A stretch of DNA of 64,000 bases from Rhodocollybia butyracea. Lineage: Eukaryota > Basidiomycota > Agaricomycetes > Agaricales > Omphalotaceae. This document shows positions 22,813-34,194 of the stretch, piece after piece. Where the stretch lies: NCBI GenBank assembly GCA_015501585.1, contig JADNRY010000102.1, forward strand, positions 124,001 to 188,000, written 5' to 3'. Below the pieces are notes generated by a model. The model searched no databases. It saw only the letters and a list, made by a program, of their open reading frames with translations, and was not told the origin of the DNA. The translations under genes and the position numbers were made by a program. Every line of letters begins with the position of its first letter. Positions within the stretch are counted from its first letter, which is position 1.

Positions 22813-23319
22813 ATTCCTCTCGATCTATCCTTCCCAATCTCTCCCACTCGCCATCCACGACATTCTCTTCGGCCCCGATATCTCGCTTTTCCAAAAATTC
22901 CACCGCGCGTCTTTCCCTCACAGCCCGATCCCTCGGCGGCAAGCTACCCAGGAGATGACGATAATAGCACTAGTTTAACAGTACCGCCATCATACCAAGA
23001 AAGGCCGCTGTCAACATCACGCTACAGTTCAGTCTCCGCGCAACGGTTTGGGTTTCTCTATCGCGCGGGGCTCAGCGTTCAAGCTTCAAGATCTATCTAG
23101 GCTCTTCCTGAGGCGGAGGCATTGGCGTTGACGGTGGGTTCGCATCAAGGGAGCCCTGGCCCTTCGTTTACTTTGGTACTAGAATCAGGAATTTGGGACG
23201 ATAGAGACTATCGAGGCGAGCACTTAGGTACCCAAGCTTCGAACCCTAGCCCAAACCCTTTCGTTCGATCCAGACTCAGAGAGACACACAGGACTCGCAG
23301 AAGCTGTGGGTATCTATAA
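22813..23319 (+). pseudogene. Truncated paralogue of the zinc-finger gene
   Basis: The + strand reads SLPLAIHDILFGPDISL ... RRQATQE, then in a second frame DDDNSTSL ... FGFLYRAGLSV. These match the N-terminal half of the protein at 17129-18399 (SLSINDILLGADLKLS ... QRQAAQEDDDDYST ... VVFLYRAGLKI). There is no ATG at the corresponding start, the frame shifts near 22955, a stop (TAG) follows SRSI near 23100, and both zinc fingers are missing. It lies inverted relative to the intact gene, about 4.4 kb away. Confidence 0.65.
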
Positions 23320-24003
23320 ATTTTTTCTGCGAGCCTAATTCACTAATCTCCTCGTTGCCTCTGTAATCTTGTCTTTAGTTCCTACTTAGCATGCAGTTAT
23401 CGCTAATCTTCATCTTCCTCTCTTCCTTTCCCTTCCTCTCTCTCTGGTTTTATGGTTCTTCAATTTGTGCTCTTCCGGGCCTATATACTCTGGTATTCCT
23501 GTTAATCATCTGTCATATCTTTGATCATTCCTACGCGTCCAATGGGCCTTCTTACGGTCTTCCTGGGTAAGATTACCAGCTCCTGTCTCTAGTCCTCTAC
23601 TTCTCCATATCCCCAATTTCAAAGGTAGAGCCTTTGTGAATCGCTTGAAGTACACGCAATATTCACTGTAAGTAGAGCTTGTGATTCCCTCTCCCGAAAA
23701 TTTCAACCAAAAACACATGGGCCTAACTCGGCTTCCGACTCCGTTCCTTGCAACACACTGCTCGGGAATCGAACTCGAGCCCACTGGCTTGACCGCGCAG
23801 CAGCAAGCATGATAAATGATGTATACTTCGAAGGCTGGAATATACGATAGAAGTAACTTAGTCTGCCACTCTAGTTCCTCAGTTATCTAACTAGATCTAA
23901 TCTATCCAATACCAGCGTTTCTCCTACTCTCTGTACTCCATATACATCTTCAACTACGTATACTCATACATATCGATGGTGCGGCATAGAGCCCTACATA
24001 TCC
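23320..24003. other. Intergenic with a tRNA-like B-box relic
   Basis: On the minus strand near 23760-23820 the words ATCATGCTTGC ... GGGCTCGAGTTCGATTCCCGAG recall the tRNA-like copies at 15.3-15.7 kb, but D and acceptor arms are not preserved. No gene supported. Confidence 0.35.
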
Positions 24004-25088
24004 CTACCTATCCTCCTCTGCATCCTGGTACCTATCCTTATTCTGTGAGTCCTCCCGGCACTCTTTACTACAGAAATAATCCGTCTCGCTCTGCGGAAGC
24101 TGCAAGCAGAAAATACAGGGTGAAGCTAACCCCGAATCTACGGCTTCCCTGTACAGATTAAGCAGTATCAAGCAAGGAACCAATGATACATAGGGGTACT
24201 CACTGGCGATGGCGCATCGAGCAATACGCACCGAGCTTTTGAGCCGCAGCATCGTAATACGCAGGCTGGTCGCATCCGGGTATAAGGCATTCTGCCGAAC
24301 TGGGCTCTTCCGGAGACGTTTCAAGCTGGGTCTGTGCGCGAAACGCTGCCCGGGTATTCTGCTTCGCAGCCTGTACGTTACTCAGACTCGCTCCAGCAAC
24401 TCGGACTGTTGACGGAGTCACTCCATCGGATTCGGAGTAAATGGCTGCAACGGAGCTTGAGGGATGAGATTCTGAAGTTGTTGTACTACGAGGTCTTCAT
24501 AAAGTTAGTCAGTCAGTAGAGTACTAGTCGGGGCACGAGACAATACTAACCTGCGATCTGATTCGGATCTAGAGCAGGACTGGTTACTCCCAATGCGGCA
24601 GCAGCATGCGCTACAGCGTTCATGGGATTGGCGGCCTTGTTCGCAGCAGACTTGGCTGCAGCAGTCGAATTCGGTGCGGTCTGAGATGATCTGACGGGGT
24701 TCGGTTGGGCGGAAGGAGCGACTTTCGCATTTTGCGCACAACTCTTTCCACAGAAATCAAACCCAGGGTGTCTAGGCGCTTTCTTGCAATACTACATATA
24801 AGTTGGGCCAGATCTCAAGAAAACATTTTTGAGTCGAGACAGAAAAAGAGACTTACATCGCACAAGGCTGGAGATGCCCGAGCCTGAGGTTTCGTTGCTG
24901 GTTTAGTATTAGGGCCAGGAGCAGCTATCTTTGATGGTGCTTGAGCGGCACAGGTTTTCGAGCAGTAGTTGTATTGTCCAAATCTAGGTTTAATATGGCA
25001 AAACTATCGAATGTGTCATGTTTACCCAAGTTAGACCGTGAATTACCAAGCTCACATCGCAGAGAGTGGGAGATTGAGTCTGGAACAT
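24004..25088 (-). CDS. Cys-rich finger protein of the PARP-associated family, lacking a PARP domain
   Basis: Exons on the minus strand: 25056-25088, 24857-25003, 24551-24791, 24204-24494 and 24004-24148. Starts MFQTQSPTLCD. Repeated modules follow: CDFCHIKPRFGQYNYCSKTC, CDYCKKAPRHPGFDFCGKSC, then CLIPGCDQPAYYD ... YCSMRHRQ and CIFCLQLPQSETDYFCSKEC. In Agaricomycetes this string of C-x2-C ... Y/F-C-x3-C fingers usually precedes a C-terminal PARP catalytic domain. Here the frame ends ...DRYQDAEEDR at 24004 and no PARP domain follows. The exon 3/exon 4 junction is uncertain: the obvious splice gives ...QIADLVVQQLQNLIPQAP... and then a stop, whereas the later conserved fingers need another frame (an alternative donor/acceptor pair restores it). 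Confidence 0.6.
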
Positions 25089-25649
25089 CCTGTACGTATT
25101 TGTTTGAAGGAGAAAACACGAGTCCGGAAACGGTGAAGGAACTTTTAAGAATGGGGTTAAATAGGGAACTAACACGTTGATACAGGCTGGTAACAACGAT
25201 ATTTCCTGATACTTTACATTCAACGATACGATCCTCGTTCGTCCATTGCAAACACGCTGTTGCCTGCAGCTGAGTCGCACTTCAAAGGAGTGCAGCGAGG
25301 CTACCGGAAACATCCTGGTCAAAACACGGGGAATAAATGCGGTATCGGATTGGATCAAAATCATAGTGAACAACGTTCATGTTACCCTATCAGGATTGTA
25401 CGGTTTCATTATCCAAGACACATGCGCACACTCAGAAGTCCATTCTCATATAAAAGGATTTGAAGGATGAGATAGATAGATAGATATCGAGCAGTTCCAC
25501 AAACCAACTATCTGGTGGACATCATAGATTGTACGAATTGCCTCGAAACGCGCTTCAGAACATCGTGTATAGATTGTCGCACCAGCCATAACATCATCAT
25601 CATAGCACCGGTCAACATGATTCTAGCATTTAATTAAGTTTCGTTAGTA
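25089..25649. other. Intergenic; GATA microsatellite
   Basis: A short (GATA)n tract lies at about 25470-25486. The rest separates two minus-strand genes. No other feature seen. Confidence 0.45.
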
Positions 25650-26650
25650 TTAGGCACAGGAAGGAGAATTGCATAAAAGCACATACACTTCCAATAACGA
25701 AAAAGCTTGAATGACGAAAAGTTGATTAGCTTTCTGACAAGGGCCGTGCGCCGTGCTTCAACGTTTAAAAGTACGAACCAAATAAAACCCAGATTTGACC
25801 ACAATATACCACCGAAGCACAGTTCTCGTGCACCGCAGCCGGGAGTTCTGAGGTAAAAAGGGCGATACCGGCAACCCATAAACACAACGTCAGAAAGATC
25901 CAGATGGTCTGAGAACCGATTGACGCTAGCGAATGCGTGGACCATGCCGGGTGGATAAATAAAATCGTATACGGCCCGGCCGTAAAAACTGTCCAGCAGG
26001 AGCAGAATCTAAGGGAGAGATGGATCGATGCAAATAAAGCAGGTGTGAGTTCAGGATTACGAGTTCGAGCGGAACTTACATTATAAGCTCAAGACCCGGC
26101 TTGGTTGGAAGTGTAGGTAAAAGTCGCTGGTGATGGTATTGAATGAGGAGCCAGATTGAGCAGGCCGCCTGGTATTAAATGGACAGTTAGGGTAGGGTAA
26201 GTTGATGCAATGGGCAAGTACCTCCACAAGACTGATCATCACCAGAAAGGCATATGCAACTTCAATGAATAAATCAGCACTTGCAAGGCATGAAGAAATA
26301 CTGTGAGACGTACGAGGGGCATAACGCTGTAAGCGCCGACTAGACTCCTTCTTGAAAGCCCGAGGGTGCATCCGGGAGAATTGGATACACCATAGAACTG
26401 CAGAAAGATAGAGTACACCTAAAATAGTCGTGATAAAGGCAACGGTGCTGGTTAGTGCACTTGAGATATTCGAAGTTCCTGAAGAGGCCAGCTGGACTGA
26501 GCCGAATCCCATTTGGATAAAGATAAGTACAAGAAGAGAGTACAATGTGGGAATAGTATGGAAGGGAGGAAACAGATGGCATTCGACAAGGATACCCATG
26601 CACCCGCATTTTGGGCCACAAGGGATAGGCGAGGTATGCTGGAGCTGCAT
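25650..26650 (-). CDS. MARVEL-like four-helix membrane protein
   Basis: Four exons on the minus strand: 26222-26650, 26080-26168, 25779-26008 and 25650-25705, giving 267 residues in frame (start could instead be the Met at codon 18). Hydrophobic helices are visible: TLYSLLVLIFIQMGFGSV, TSTVAFITTILGVLYLSAVL, LFIEVAYAFLVMISLVEAA, and after the long loop IWIFLTLCLWVAGIALF. Near the end YCGQIWVLFGAFSLLEVYVL resembles the last helix of mushroom MARVEL-like proteins, where C-x-Q-x3-L-x-A-F-S is typical. Only the splicing described makes these segments continuous (GTACTT...ACCAG, GTAAGT...CTTAG, GTTCGT...TCAAG). Such proteins sit in plasma or vesicle membranes; the role of this one is unknown. Confidence 0.6.
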
Positions 26651-27028
26651 GCCGCATCAGTATACCCTTAGGCCGCGGACGCTGTTCAAGTCCTCATACT
26701 CGCCTCATGGTTAACATTAAGTATTCCCTCACACCCTTATACAGCGAAATCAATGGAAATTCGAAGATAGTGAGAGTTGAGAGCAATCGATGATCAACAG
26801 ATATTTGAGAGGATATCAGGAATTACCCCATGGACGACTGCCTACCATATTGTCAGTGACACTCGGGAGATTAGGATCAATACGTACTCAAAATTCCTCC
26901 AGCTGTATACTTTTAATTCCGCCCGCTACCCGACGAACAAGTCTGAAAGCCTGATAGCATGTCGGCTGAGAACGTCGTTCCACATGAGGAAAGACGAGAG
27001 GCACATTGTTCCTTAATTTCAGCAAAAG
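26651..27028. other. Intergenic, promoter side of the MARVEL-like gene
   Basis: No coding region, RNA or repeat recognised. Confidence 0.4.
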
Positions 27029-27690
27029 TTAACAGCGGCTCCTATTGACGATTTTTGGCCGATTCAGGATTGATACCAACGGGACAGCAAATGGAACAGA
27101 TTTAAACGGCGTAGTAGGATATACACCGTTGGCGCGCCTTTTCCCCCGGTCATCTGGTAGTCGAATCCTGTTGGGGTATCTTACGGGTTGTGATACGACG
27201 GTCGAAAGAGACGGGGAGGTTTTTTGCGTAAGCTGACAGAAAAAAGACCAGGATGAAACCCGATATACCACAATTTGATAAGTTGTTGACCCAGGTGAGA
27301 CTTGGAAGCGCATTAGAAAAACCATCTCCCAATACGTGTTGTTCACTGAACATCTGGATAAAACATCCTGTAACCTCGCAAAAATATCCTTCGCCGGATC
27401 GCCCATTTGTGGCCTGTTGCTGTTGGCGTCCCTGAGTTTCTGATAGCCAGGTTGAGCCCATTGAAACCTTGAGTGGTAAGGCTGCCTGCCAAAGAGAACC
27501 GGGTTGGTCAAACAGGAATGGAATAAGGAAGGATCATCGAGGATTTTCTTAGAAGAGAAGCGCTCAGAATGCATTGACGGCGCTTACGCGGACCGGAGTC
27601 CGAATTCTGTCCCCCACCGAAGGGCCACATGACGAGCTCGCAGCCTGTCAGTGGGAGGGAAGCTGGGCCCCCGGCCAAGCTGTCAGTCAA
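27029..27690 (-). other. Possible small gene or gene remnant
   Basis: A minus-strand ATG at 27690 opens MTDSLAGGPASLPLTGCELV ... and a good intron candidate follows (GTAAGC...TTGGCAG, about 110 nt). After it, three frames remain open for different lengths; one reads FQWAQPGYQKLRD ... RPQMGDPAKDIFARLQ, with a GDPAK motif reminiscent of the C-terminal part of short-chain dehydrogenases. No frame could be followed to a convincing end, so this may be a remnant. Confidence 0.25.
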
Positions 27691-28043
27691 AGCTGTTGTT
27701 ATCTACTGTGGTGTACCATCTATTCACAGTTGTTGAATACTTAAGTATGATGGGATATTGTTCATGTTAGGTTATCCGTCTCTTGAGCGATGTCAAAGTT
27801 CATCGCGAGTGATTTTGCAGTGGGAAAACCCATAATTGAAAGAAGTATATATGCATACACCCTCGTGCATTCAGGAACTCGACTCTCAGGCTCTCGCTTA
27901 ATCGGCGCCCGACACTGATCACATTGCACTAGTAGAGGAGCGATCCTGATTTCCGAGGCAAAAGATTACCACATGATTAGCAACTAACACCTATAAATGC
28001 GCACTTCCTCCAGTGGATGGGTTAGAAGAGTTGAAACGAAAAC
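27691..28043. other. Intergenic, upstream of the carboxylesterase gene
   Basis: 353 bp forming the promoter and 5' UTR of the gene starting at 28044. CATAATTGAAAGAAGTATATATGCATACA near 27830-27858 is an AT-rich candidate core promoter region. No gene seen. Confidence 0.4.
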
Positions 28044-30172
28044 ATGATCATTCTTTTCACGCTAATTTCTGCCATATTTCTGACGGCGGCGTATGCCCAG
28101 TCTTTCGTGACGGTATCAACAACTTCAGGGAGACTTCAGGGCGTGGAACAAGATGGAGGTGAGTGCATGATACTCCATTTCTGTACTTGTGCCTCAGTCT
28201 GAAATCACTATTTTTCCCTAGTAATGTCGTTCAAAGGAGTTGTAGGTTACCTTACTACTAAAAGTCAATCACTGCTAAGGAGAAATCGTAGCGCTTCGGC
28301 CAGCCACCGACCGGTCTATTACGCTGGGAGCCGCCTCTCCCATTTGTTAGTGCTGCGACACAAAATGCGACAGTGCTCAGCCCATCCTGTGTCCAACAAT
28401 TTGCTTTTGCTACTGCTAGTTTCATCGAGTCTTTGTTCAACAATCCTCCGGTTCCCGAAGACGAAGACTGTCTCTTTTTGTTGGTTCAAATCTTCTTCAT
28501 TAAACCTTTTGCTTATGATTCATGGCAGGAATGTGTGGGCCCCTTCAACTTCAGGTTCTTCTCAGGCGGCGTTAAAACCAGTTGTCTTTTGGATTTATGG
28601 CGGGTAAGCCTACTGCTACTCTGCGCCGATATTTTTGAACAATTTTCATATTAGTTCATTGGCATTCGGAACTGGATCTTTACTCCAGTACGATGGAACG
28701 TCCATAACGTCAAATCAAGGCATCGTCGTCGTCACTTTCAACTACCGCACGAATATATTTGGGTTCCCAGGAACCCCAGATTTGCCTATTCAAGCGAATA
28801 ATCTTGGTTTCTTGGACCAAGAACTCGCTCTTAAGTGGGTCCAGTTGAATATCCGCCAATTTGGAGGAGATCCGGAGAAGATCACTATCATGGTACGTAC
28901 ATCGTAATCAGTCTGCTTGAGTATATCTTATAAAAACTATAATATATACTTAGGGTCAATCTGCGGGTGCAGTTTCTGTTTCTGGACTCGTTGTCCGGCA
29001 TCCAGTAGATCCACCATTCAGAGCCGCGATATTGTTTTCAGGCGCTACACCAGACTCCGCGCCAAGCCTTACAGAGTTTGATTCCTTCAATGCCTTTTCT
29101 ACGGCGGTAGGATGTACGCAGGCACCAGGTCTAGCAAGACTTGCATGCTTGAAGGCAATTTCTACAGCAACGATCCGAGCATACACGAATGGGCCCTTGA
29201 GTGGGGCTTTTGGAGCCGTTATAGATAAGTAAGAATTCAATTTCTACAAGAAACTGAACCGGATTTACACAACCTGTTTAGTGTCACCACCTTTGGTGAT
29301 AACCTGGAGCGGATTCGAGCGGGGAACGCCGCGAGGGTACCCGTTCTTGCTGGAAATATGCAGAATGATGGGACTCTGTTTACGGTTGGGGAGACCAATC
29401 TCACTGCATTTTTAGACGCTTCAGGTCTCGGTTCATTTGTTTCTGCAGACCTTGTTAGGACGTTATACCCTGGCCAGAACGATACGGATGTTATAGCAGA
29501 TGCCGACCGTGATCTTGTGTTTTTGTGGTATGTGTACTTATCTGTGATGTGGCTGCTCGATATTGATTGGACATCCGATACATTTAGCCCTGCAAGTCTT
29601 TGGACTGAAGCCTTTGTACAGTCCGGAATTTCCAGTGTTTATCGCTATGAGTATGGTAGGTCAATGTCTATGTCTATAGTTGCTGTTACGATTTTGCTCA
29701 TTTTTTATTTATATAGGTGCTGTTTTCCCCGACCTGCAGGTCTTTCCCAACGCGGGGGCGTGGCACTCTACCGAGCGTACGTACATAATCGATTTCCTGT
29801 TACAAAGAAGTTAATACTTACAATAATCTTAATTGCACACATTCAGTCCCTGAACTTTTCGGGACCTTTAATGCCTCGACCGCAACTCCCAACGAGGTGA
29901 CTTTATCCCAGACTTTCCAGACGGCCATTGCAAATTTCGTTAAAAATCCGAATCAATCTCCTGCTCCCAATTGGCCGGAGTATATTCCAGGAAATAATAC
30001 GCAGACTTTAGCGAGATTGGCTTACAACGGTAACGTGGATACGGGGAATTTTGTACAAGCGGTGACTAGTGACTCAGAGGTGAGTGTTGAGATTTCCGAT
30101 TTGGTAGTAACTCTGAATCATCTCCTCTAGGATGCTCCATGTGCCGTATGGAATGCGTTTCTAGACTTTTAA
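28044..30172 (+). CDS. Secreted type-B carboxylesterase/lipase
   Basis: Eleven exons (28044-28158, 28222-28241, 28292-28479, 28529-28603, 28655-28892, 28954-29228, 29282-29527, 29588-29655, 29717-29776, 29847-30079, 30131-30172) give 519 residues in frame. An alpha/beta-hydrolase of the type-B carboxylesterase/lipase family, hydrolysing ester bonds outside the cell. Residues 1-18 are a signal peptide (MIILFTLISAIFLTAAYA). Family marks in order: SFKGVRFGQPPTGLLRWEPP, EDEDCLFLNVWAPS, VFWIYGG (oxyanion region), VVVTFNYRTNIFGFPG, the nucleophile elbow GQSAGA with catalytic Ser, the acid region GNMQNDGTLF, and the catalytic His in AWHSTELPELFG. The elbow has Gln and final Ala where GESAGG is commonest. 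Introns are 49-70 nt, all GT-AG. No lesion seen. Confidence 0.92.
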
Positions 30173-31357
30173 GCATTATACATGAAACATGAATGATCAA
30201 TCATCATACTGAGATACTAGTAGTAGTACAGCCAACAAATGAGTATGGCTGAAGAAAATATGATGACACAAAGCACTACGATGCGCTCGTAAAGATTCGG
30301 TAGAGTCCAAGTCAAAGGTTTTCGCTCCTGTGATGTCAACTCCTTTTTTATTTTCAGCAAGGCCAGGGGTGGTGAGAAGGCTTGTCTTTGATTCTATTTT
30401 TGCACAGTCCGTCCGTCGTTGGAAGTGATCGCTTAAGGAATCGGAGTATCAGCTCATCTGCCAACTGGCCACCAAAACATGGGAGAACTTGAAGTTGCAA
30501 ACTTGCAAGCCGAAACCAGGTCGGACTTTCCATTTGCTATTCAGCAAACGTTCTGGTGTGTCTCTAGGTTCAGATATTTAAGATCGGTGTACAACAATCT
30601 GGAGAAGCCGGAAGTTTGAATTTTACGGGGTTTCGAACTCTCTTCTCTTAAACATCAATGTCGACTCCATCACACGTTCAAAGGACTCGGGTTTTGTGAA
30701 GCACGCCTCTCCACAACGGCAACATGTATCTGACGACATTCTAGATGAACGGTTACACCCTCAACGACATCAAAGTCACCACCACAGTGTCCACACGTAG
30801 GGACCCACCGTCTCAATCCGTTTAGCTTGTGGGAGGCTCTTGGGTGTACTACCTTTCTAACTTGACAGCAGATTCACTCCCCTTCCACTTTCGCGGCTTA
30901 CCCCTGTGTACTGATAGTAACATCCACGCTGTACTATGTAGAGTACTTTGCTCCCTGCCGATCTATCTTTGTGGGATTCGTTGCTATCTTTAGGACGATT
31001 GATGATTTCCTCGCTTAGCATCCTCCGTGGCATGTTGGTGGCATAAGTTCTTTCGACAGAGAAAGACGGCGCGGCAGCTTGAAGGTAGCTTAGTGCTGGG
31101 GCCATGGCTGGGGCCGAAAATGGACTATGATGGCTGTTGGTGACGAGATGTGTACAACAGCTTTCTTCGAATCAATTATTTTTCTCGACTGGTGCTACAT
31201 ACGCTACGAAAAATGAGTTCGGTTAGTACATAGCGGCAAATTGGCGGCAAGTCCGCGGAATTTACGCGACCAAGCCACCTCACGTGCGCGCTAGCGATTC
31301 TGTGACAAAGAGTCACAACCGTTTCCCTTTTTGTTTTCAAACCACCACGCCATAGCG
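30173..31357. other. Intergenic, no supported gene
   Basis: A minus frame at 30857-31105 (EEIINRPKDSNESHKDRSAG) is polar but has no recognisable motif or splice partner. No repeat or RNA gene identified. The last ~150 bp are the promoter of the first DUF7918 gene. Confidence 0.4.
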
Positions 31358-32509
31358 ATGCCACTGACTTTCAACGATTTCTCTGCCTGCATTGAGAGAG
31401 ATGGTGGATTGGAGCTTGAAATATTTGGTGTGAAGGATAATGGGAAAGAAGTCACTGGTTGGATTCCTTCGGAAACTGGAAAGTACGGTTTGTTTTTGCA
31501 CCGTGAGCTAATTTTACGAGGTTAAACTGATCGTCGTATTTGTAGGGAATTCTCTATAAAGTGGAAGGCTGGAGCAAGATCTACTGAGATGGCTGGGGAT
31601 ATCTATATAGATGGACAATCATATCGTGGTCTAGCTATGTATGCGGGCGGTGAACAAACATTCATCGTCTCTGGGGCACCGACCTCCGACACCACCGAGA
31701 GACCGTTTATCTTCTCCCCTCTCGAACTTACTGGTCTGTCCTTTCTCCAGCACTCAAATGATCGTAATCATAGCTCCTTCAATGTTATAGACGACGACGA
31801 GTATCTCCACAAAGCTACAGCTGGCCTCGGAGACGTGAAACTGGTTATCTCGCATGTCACGTTCGGCGATACTGTGACTCATAATCGTACTTATGCTGCC
31901 GTTGGAAAGGTGCATGAGAAAGCGAAGAAGGCAACAGGCCACAAAGTTGGGTAAGTTATCAATTCTGTTCGCTTGAGTTTCGTTCAACATGGGTATACAT
32001 TCAAGACTGGGCATCGAAAAGCCCAAGCCCGCTGACCGTACACTAAGTGTAACACGACACGATGTCGTTGTAACATTTATCTTCAAATATAGACCCATTG
32101 GTGAGCATTTGCCTGCCCTTGATATTTTTCTGTGCCCCTCATGCATACTCATTGTAGAAATGCTTCGCACGAATGGGATAGCACCTCCCGCACCAAATAA
32201 TAAACGCGCTGCGTCCCCAGCTGAACCAGACATTCTGGATTTAAATCAGGTGGGACCTGTCTCCGACGACGAAGAAGAAGAACGTCGAATACGAGATCTC
32301 CAAGTATGTTTCTCACTCCGATAAATTTCCTTCGCGCTACAACTTACTAATCTCAACCACAGGCTGAGCTGGAGACTCTGCAGCGCAAACGCCAGAAGAA
32401 AAGACATGTCAAATCCGAGCCTGGAGTCAAACGAGAACCGGGATCTTCGACTGGAAAGAGTAAAGGCGCAGGTCGGGTTGTGTCGCTCGGGGTCATAGAC
32501 TTGACGTGA
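31358..32509 (+). CDS. DUF7918 protein, tandem copy A, with SUMO-type motifs
   Basis: Six exons (31358-31482, 31546-31733, 31791-31950, 32006-32100, 32158-32303, 32363-32509) give 286 residues. DUF7918 is a fungal domain of unknown function; marks are MPLTFNDFSACIERDGG, VTGWIPSETGKEF, ERPFIFSPLELTDDDEYL, GKVHEKAKKATGHKVG and VVVTFIFKYRPI, followed by EMLRTNGI. The C-terminal third is charged and probably disordered. It contains ILDLN followed by SDDEEEE, a coiled-coil-like AELETLQRKRQKK, the paired sites VKSE and VKRE, and ends GVIDLT. These match SUMO-interacting motifs and SUMO acceptor sites (inference). Copy B follows after ~200 bp on the same strand with identical exon structure, so this is a tandem duplicate. 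Confidence 0.85.
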
Positions 32510-32712
32510 AAGCTAGGCATACATTTGCATCATGTACTAGTTGGTTTTTTTTACGACGTTTTCTACTGATATCTTACAGCGCTTTACTACTTACTAGTAC
32601 TCTTTATCTTATCTCATTTTTATCATATCACGCTACGGCCCGAGGCACTACCGCATTGCGCAATGCGTGACGTCACAAGATTGAGCTGCGCTTTGACCTT
32701 TTTTCCATTGCC

Positions 32713-33861
32713 ATGCCTCTCACCTTCAATGATATCTCCGTATGGATTGAAGTCGACGGGTCGGAAATTCCTATATTCGACGCAAAACACGAGAATAATA
32801 AAGAAGTGACAGGCTGGATACCCTCAGAAACGGGAAAGTTGGTAGATCTCTTTATCGCCGACTCCGCACGAGGCTGATAAAACGTCTGGTTATAGAGAAT
32901 TCTGTATTAAATGGCGGACTGGGATAAGATATAGTGGACTAGCAGGAGATATTGACATTGACGGACAACCTTTCTCGGGCAGAGTAATGCGCGCAGGAGA
33001 TGCTCAGATATTCAGCGTCTCTGGAGTGGCGACGTCCAATACTACCGAGAAACCATTCATATTTTCGCGACTGGAACTTACCGGTCTCTGTTACTCCCAA
33101 CCTCTCTGATCAGCGCTCATTCCATTGTTGTAGATGACGATGAATATCTTCATACGACTACGTCAGGGCTTGGGGATATCAAAGTGGTCTTTTCTTATGC
33201 AACATTCGCCGAGGCGATTGCACCACGGTCTACATATACTCCTGTTGGAAAGGTACACGAGAAGGCGAAGAAGGCTACTGGTCACAAAGTCGGGTGAGTT
33301 ATCTACATTCTAGTGCTAGACTTCTACTAACACCGTGAATCATCAAGGCTAGGCGAAGAAAAACTCAAGCCGTACTCCGCTACAGTAAGAACTATCCGAC
33401 ACGATGTAATTGTCAAGTTCATTTTCAAATATCGACCCATTGGTTAGCAATCGCCGCCATTAGCTCTATGTAACCTCATCTCATCGAACACAGAAATGCT
33501 TCGCGCAAACGGAATCGCACCGGCCGAAATGAAGAAGGACAAGCGTGCTGCTACTCCAGCTGAGTTGGAAGTCCTAGATCTAACCCAAGATGTTTCCGAC
33601 GACGACGAAGAACGCCGAATTCGTGATCTCCAAGTACGTTCTACCTCTACCTCTACCTTGGAAGAATCACATTTATTAAGCTTCAACATTGAACAGGCAG
33701 AGTTGGACGCACTCCAGCGAAAACGCAGAAAGACAGCACGCGTCAAATCTGAGTCTAGCGTCAAACGAGAACCGGGGGTCAAACGAGAGCCAGGATCGTC
33801 TTCAGCTGGGAGAAATAACAATGGTCCGAATGTCTCGCTCGGTGTTGTGGATTTAACATGA
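32713..33861 (+). CDS. DUF7918 protein, tandem copy B, with SUMO-type motifs
   Basis: Six exons (32713-32837, 32896-33083, 33134-33293, 33348-33442, 33494-33633, 33697-33861) give 290 residues; exons 1-4 have exactly the lengths of copy A. It starts MPLTFNDISVWIEVDGSEIP and shares VTGWIPSETGKEF, KPFIFSRLELTDDDEYL, GKVHEKAKKATGHKVG and KFIFKYRPIEMLRANGI. The tail has VLDLTQDVSDDDEE (a textbook SIM layout: hydrophobic core then Ser/acidic stretch), AELDALQRKRRK, three psi-K-x-E sites (VKSE, VKRE, VKRE; the KREPG unit is repeated once more than in copy A), and a C-terminal VVDLT. Both copies look intact. Function unknown; the motifs suggest a nuclear, SUMO-linked role (inference). Confidence 0.85.
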
Positions 33862-34194
33862 AGGCCTGCCTTTGTCTTTCGTTTCTTTCTTGGGTCTATT
33901 TCCGATACTTGTACTCATATGACTTATTCTACATATGCAGCTGTCTAACTCAATACTTTTTTTGTACTCATCATCAATAAATCAGGCAGACACCATCACT
34001 GTCTCTCTGCACCTTTGTGATTACTCGCTCCAATCCCGGGACGTGTTTGTAGGAATCGTAGCTGTGGTTGATGATCTTTTTTGCTTCCCGAACAAAGTTT
34101 CTGTCTTTCTCGCTTGAAGGTAGGTCATCTTTTTCGTTCCAAATTGCACTGGTAGTAGTGATGGTAACCATTTTCCATGTGTAAGCGTAACACT
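33862..34194. other. Spacer between DUF7918 copies B and C
   Basis: Holds 3' flank of copy B and possibly degraded 5' parts of copy C; no readable exon was found. Confidence 0.4.

Noticed and set aside
24420..24500. Frameshift in exon 4 of the Cys-rich finger gene
   Set aside because: Alternative splice pairs (for example donor GTATTG with acceptor CCTCGTAG) restore the frame; left as an uncertain junction.
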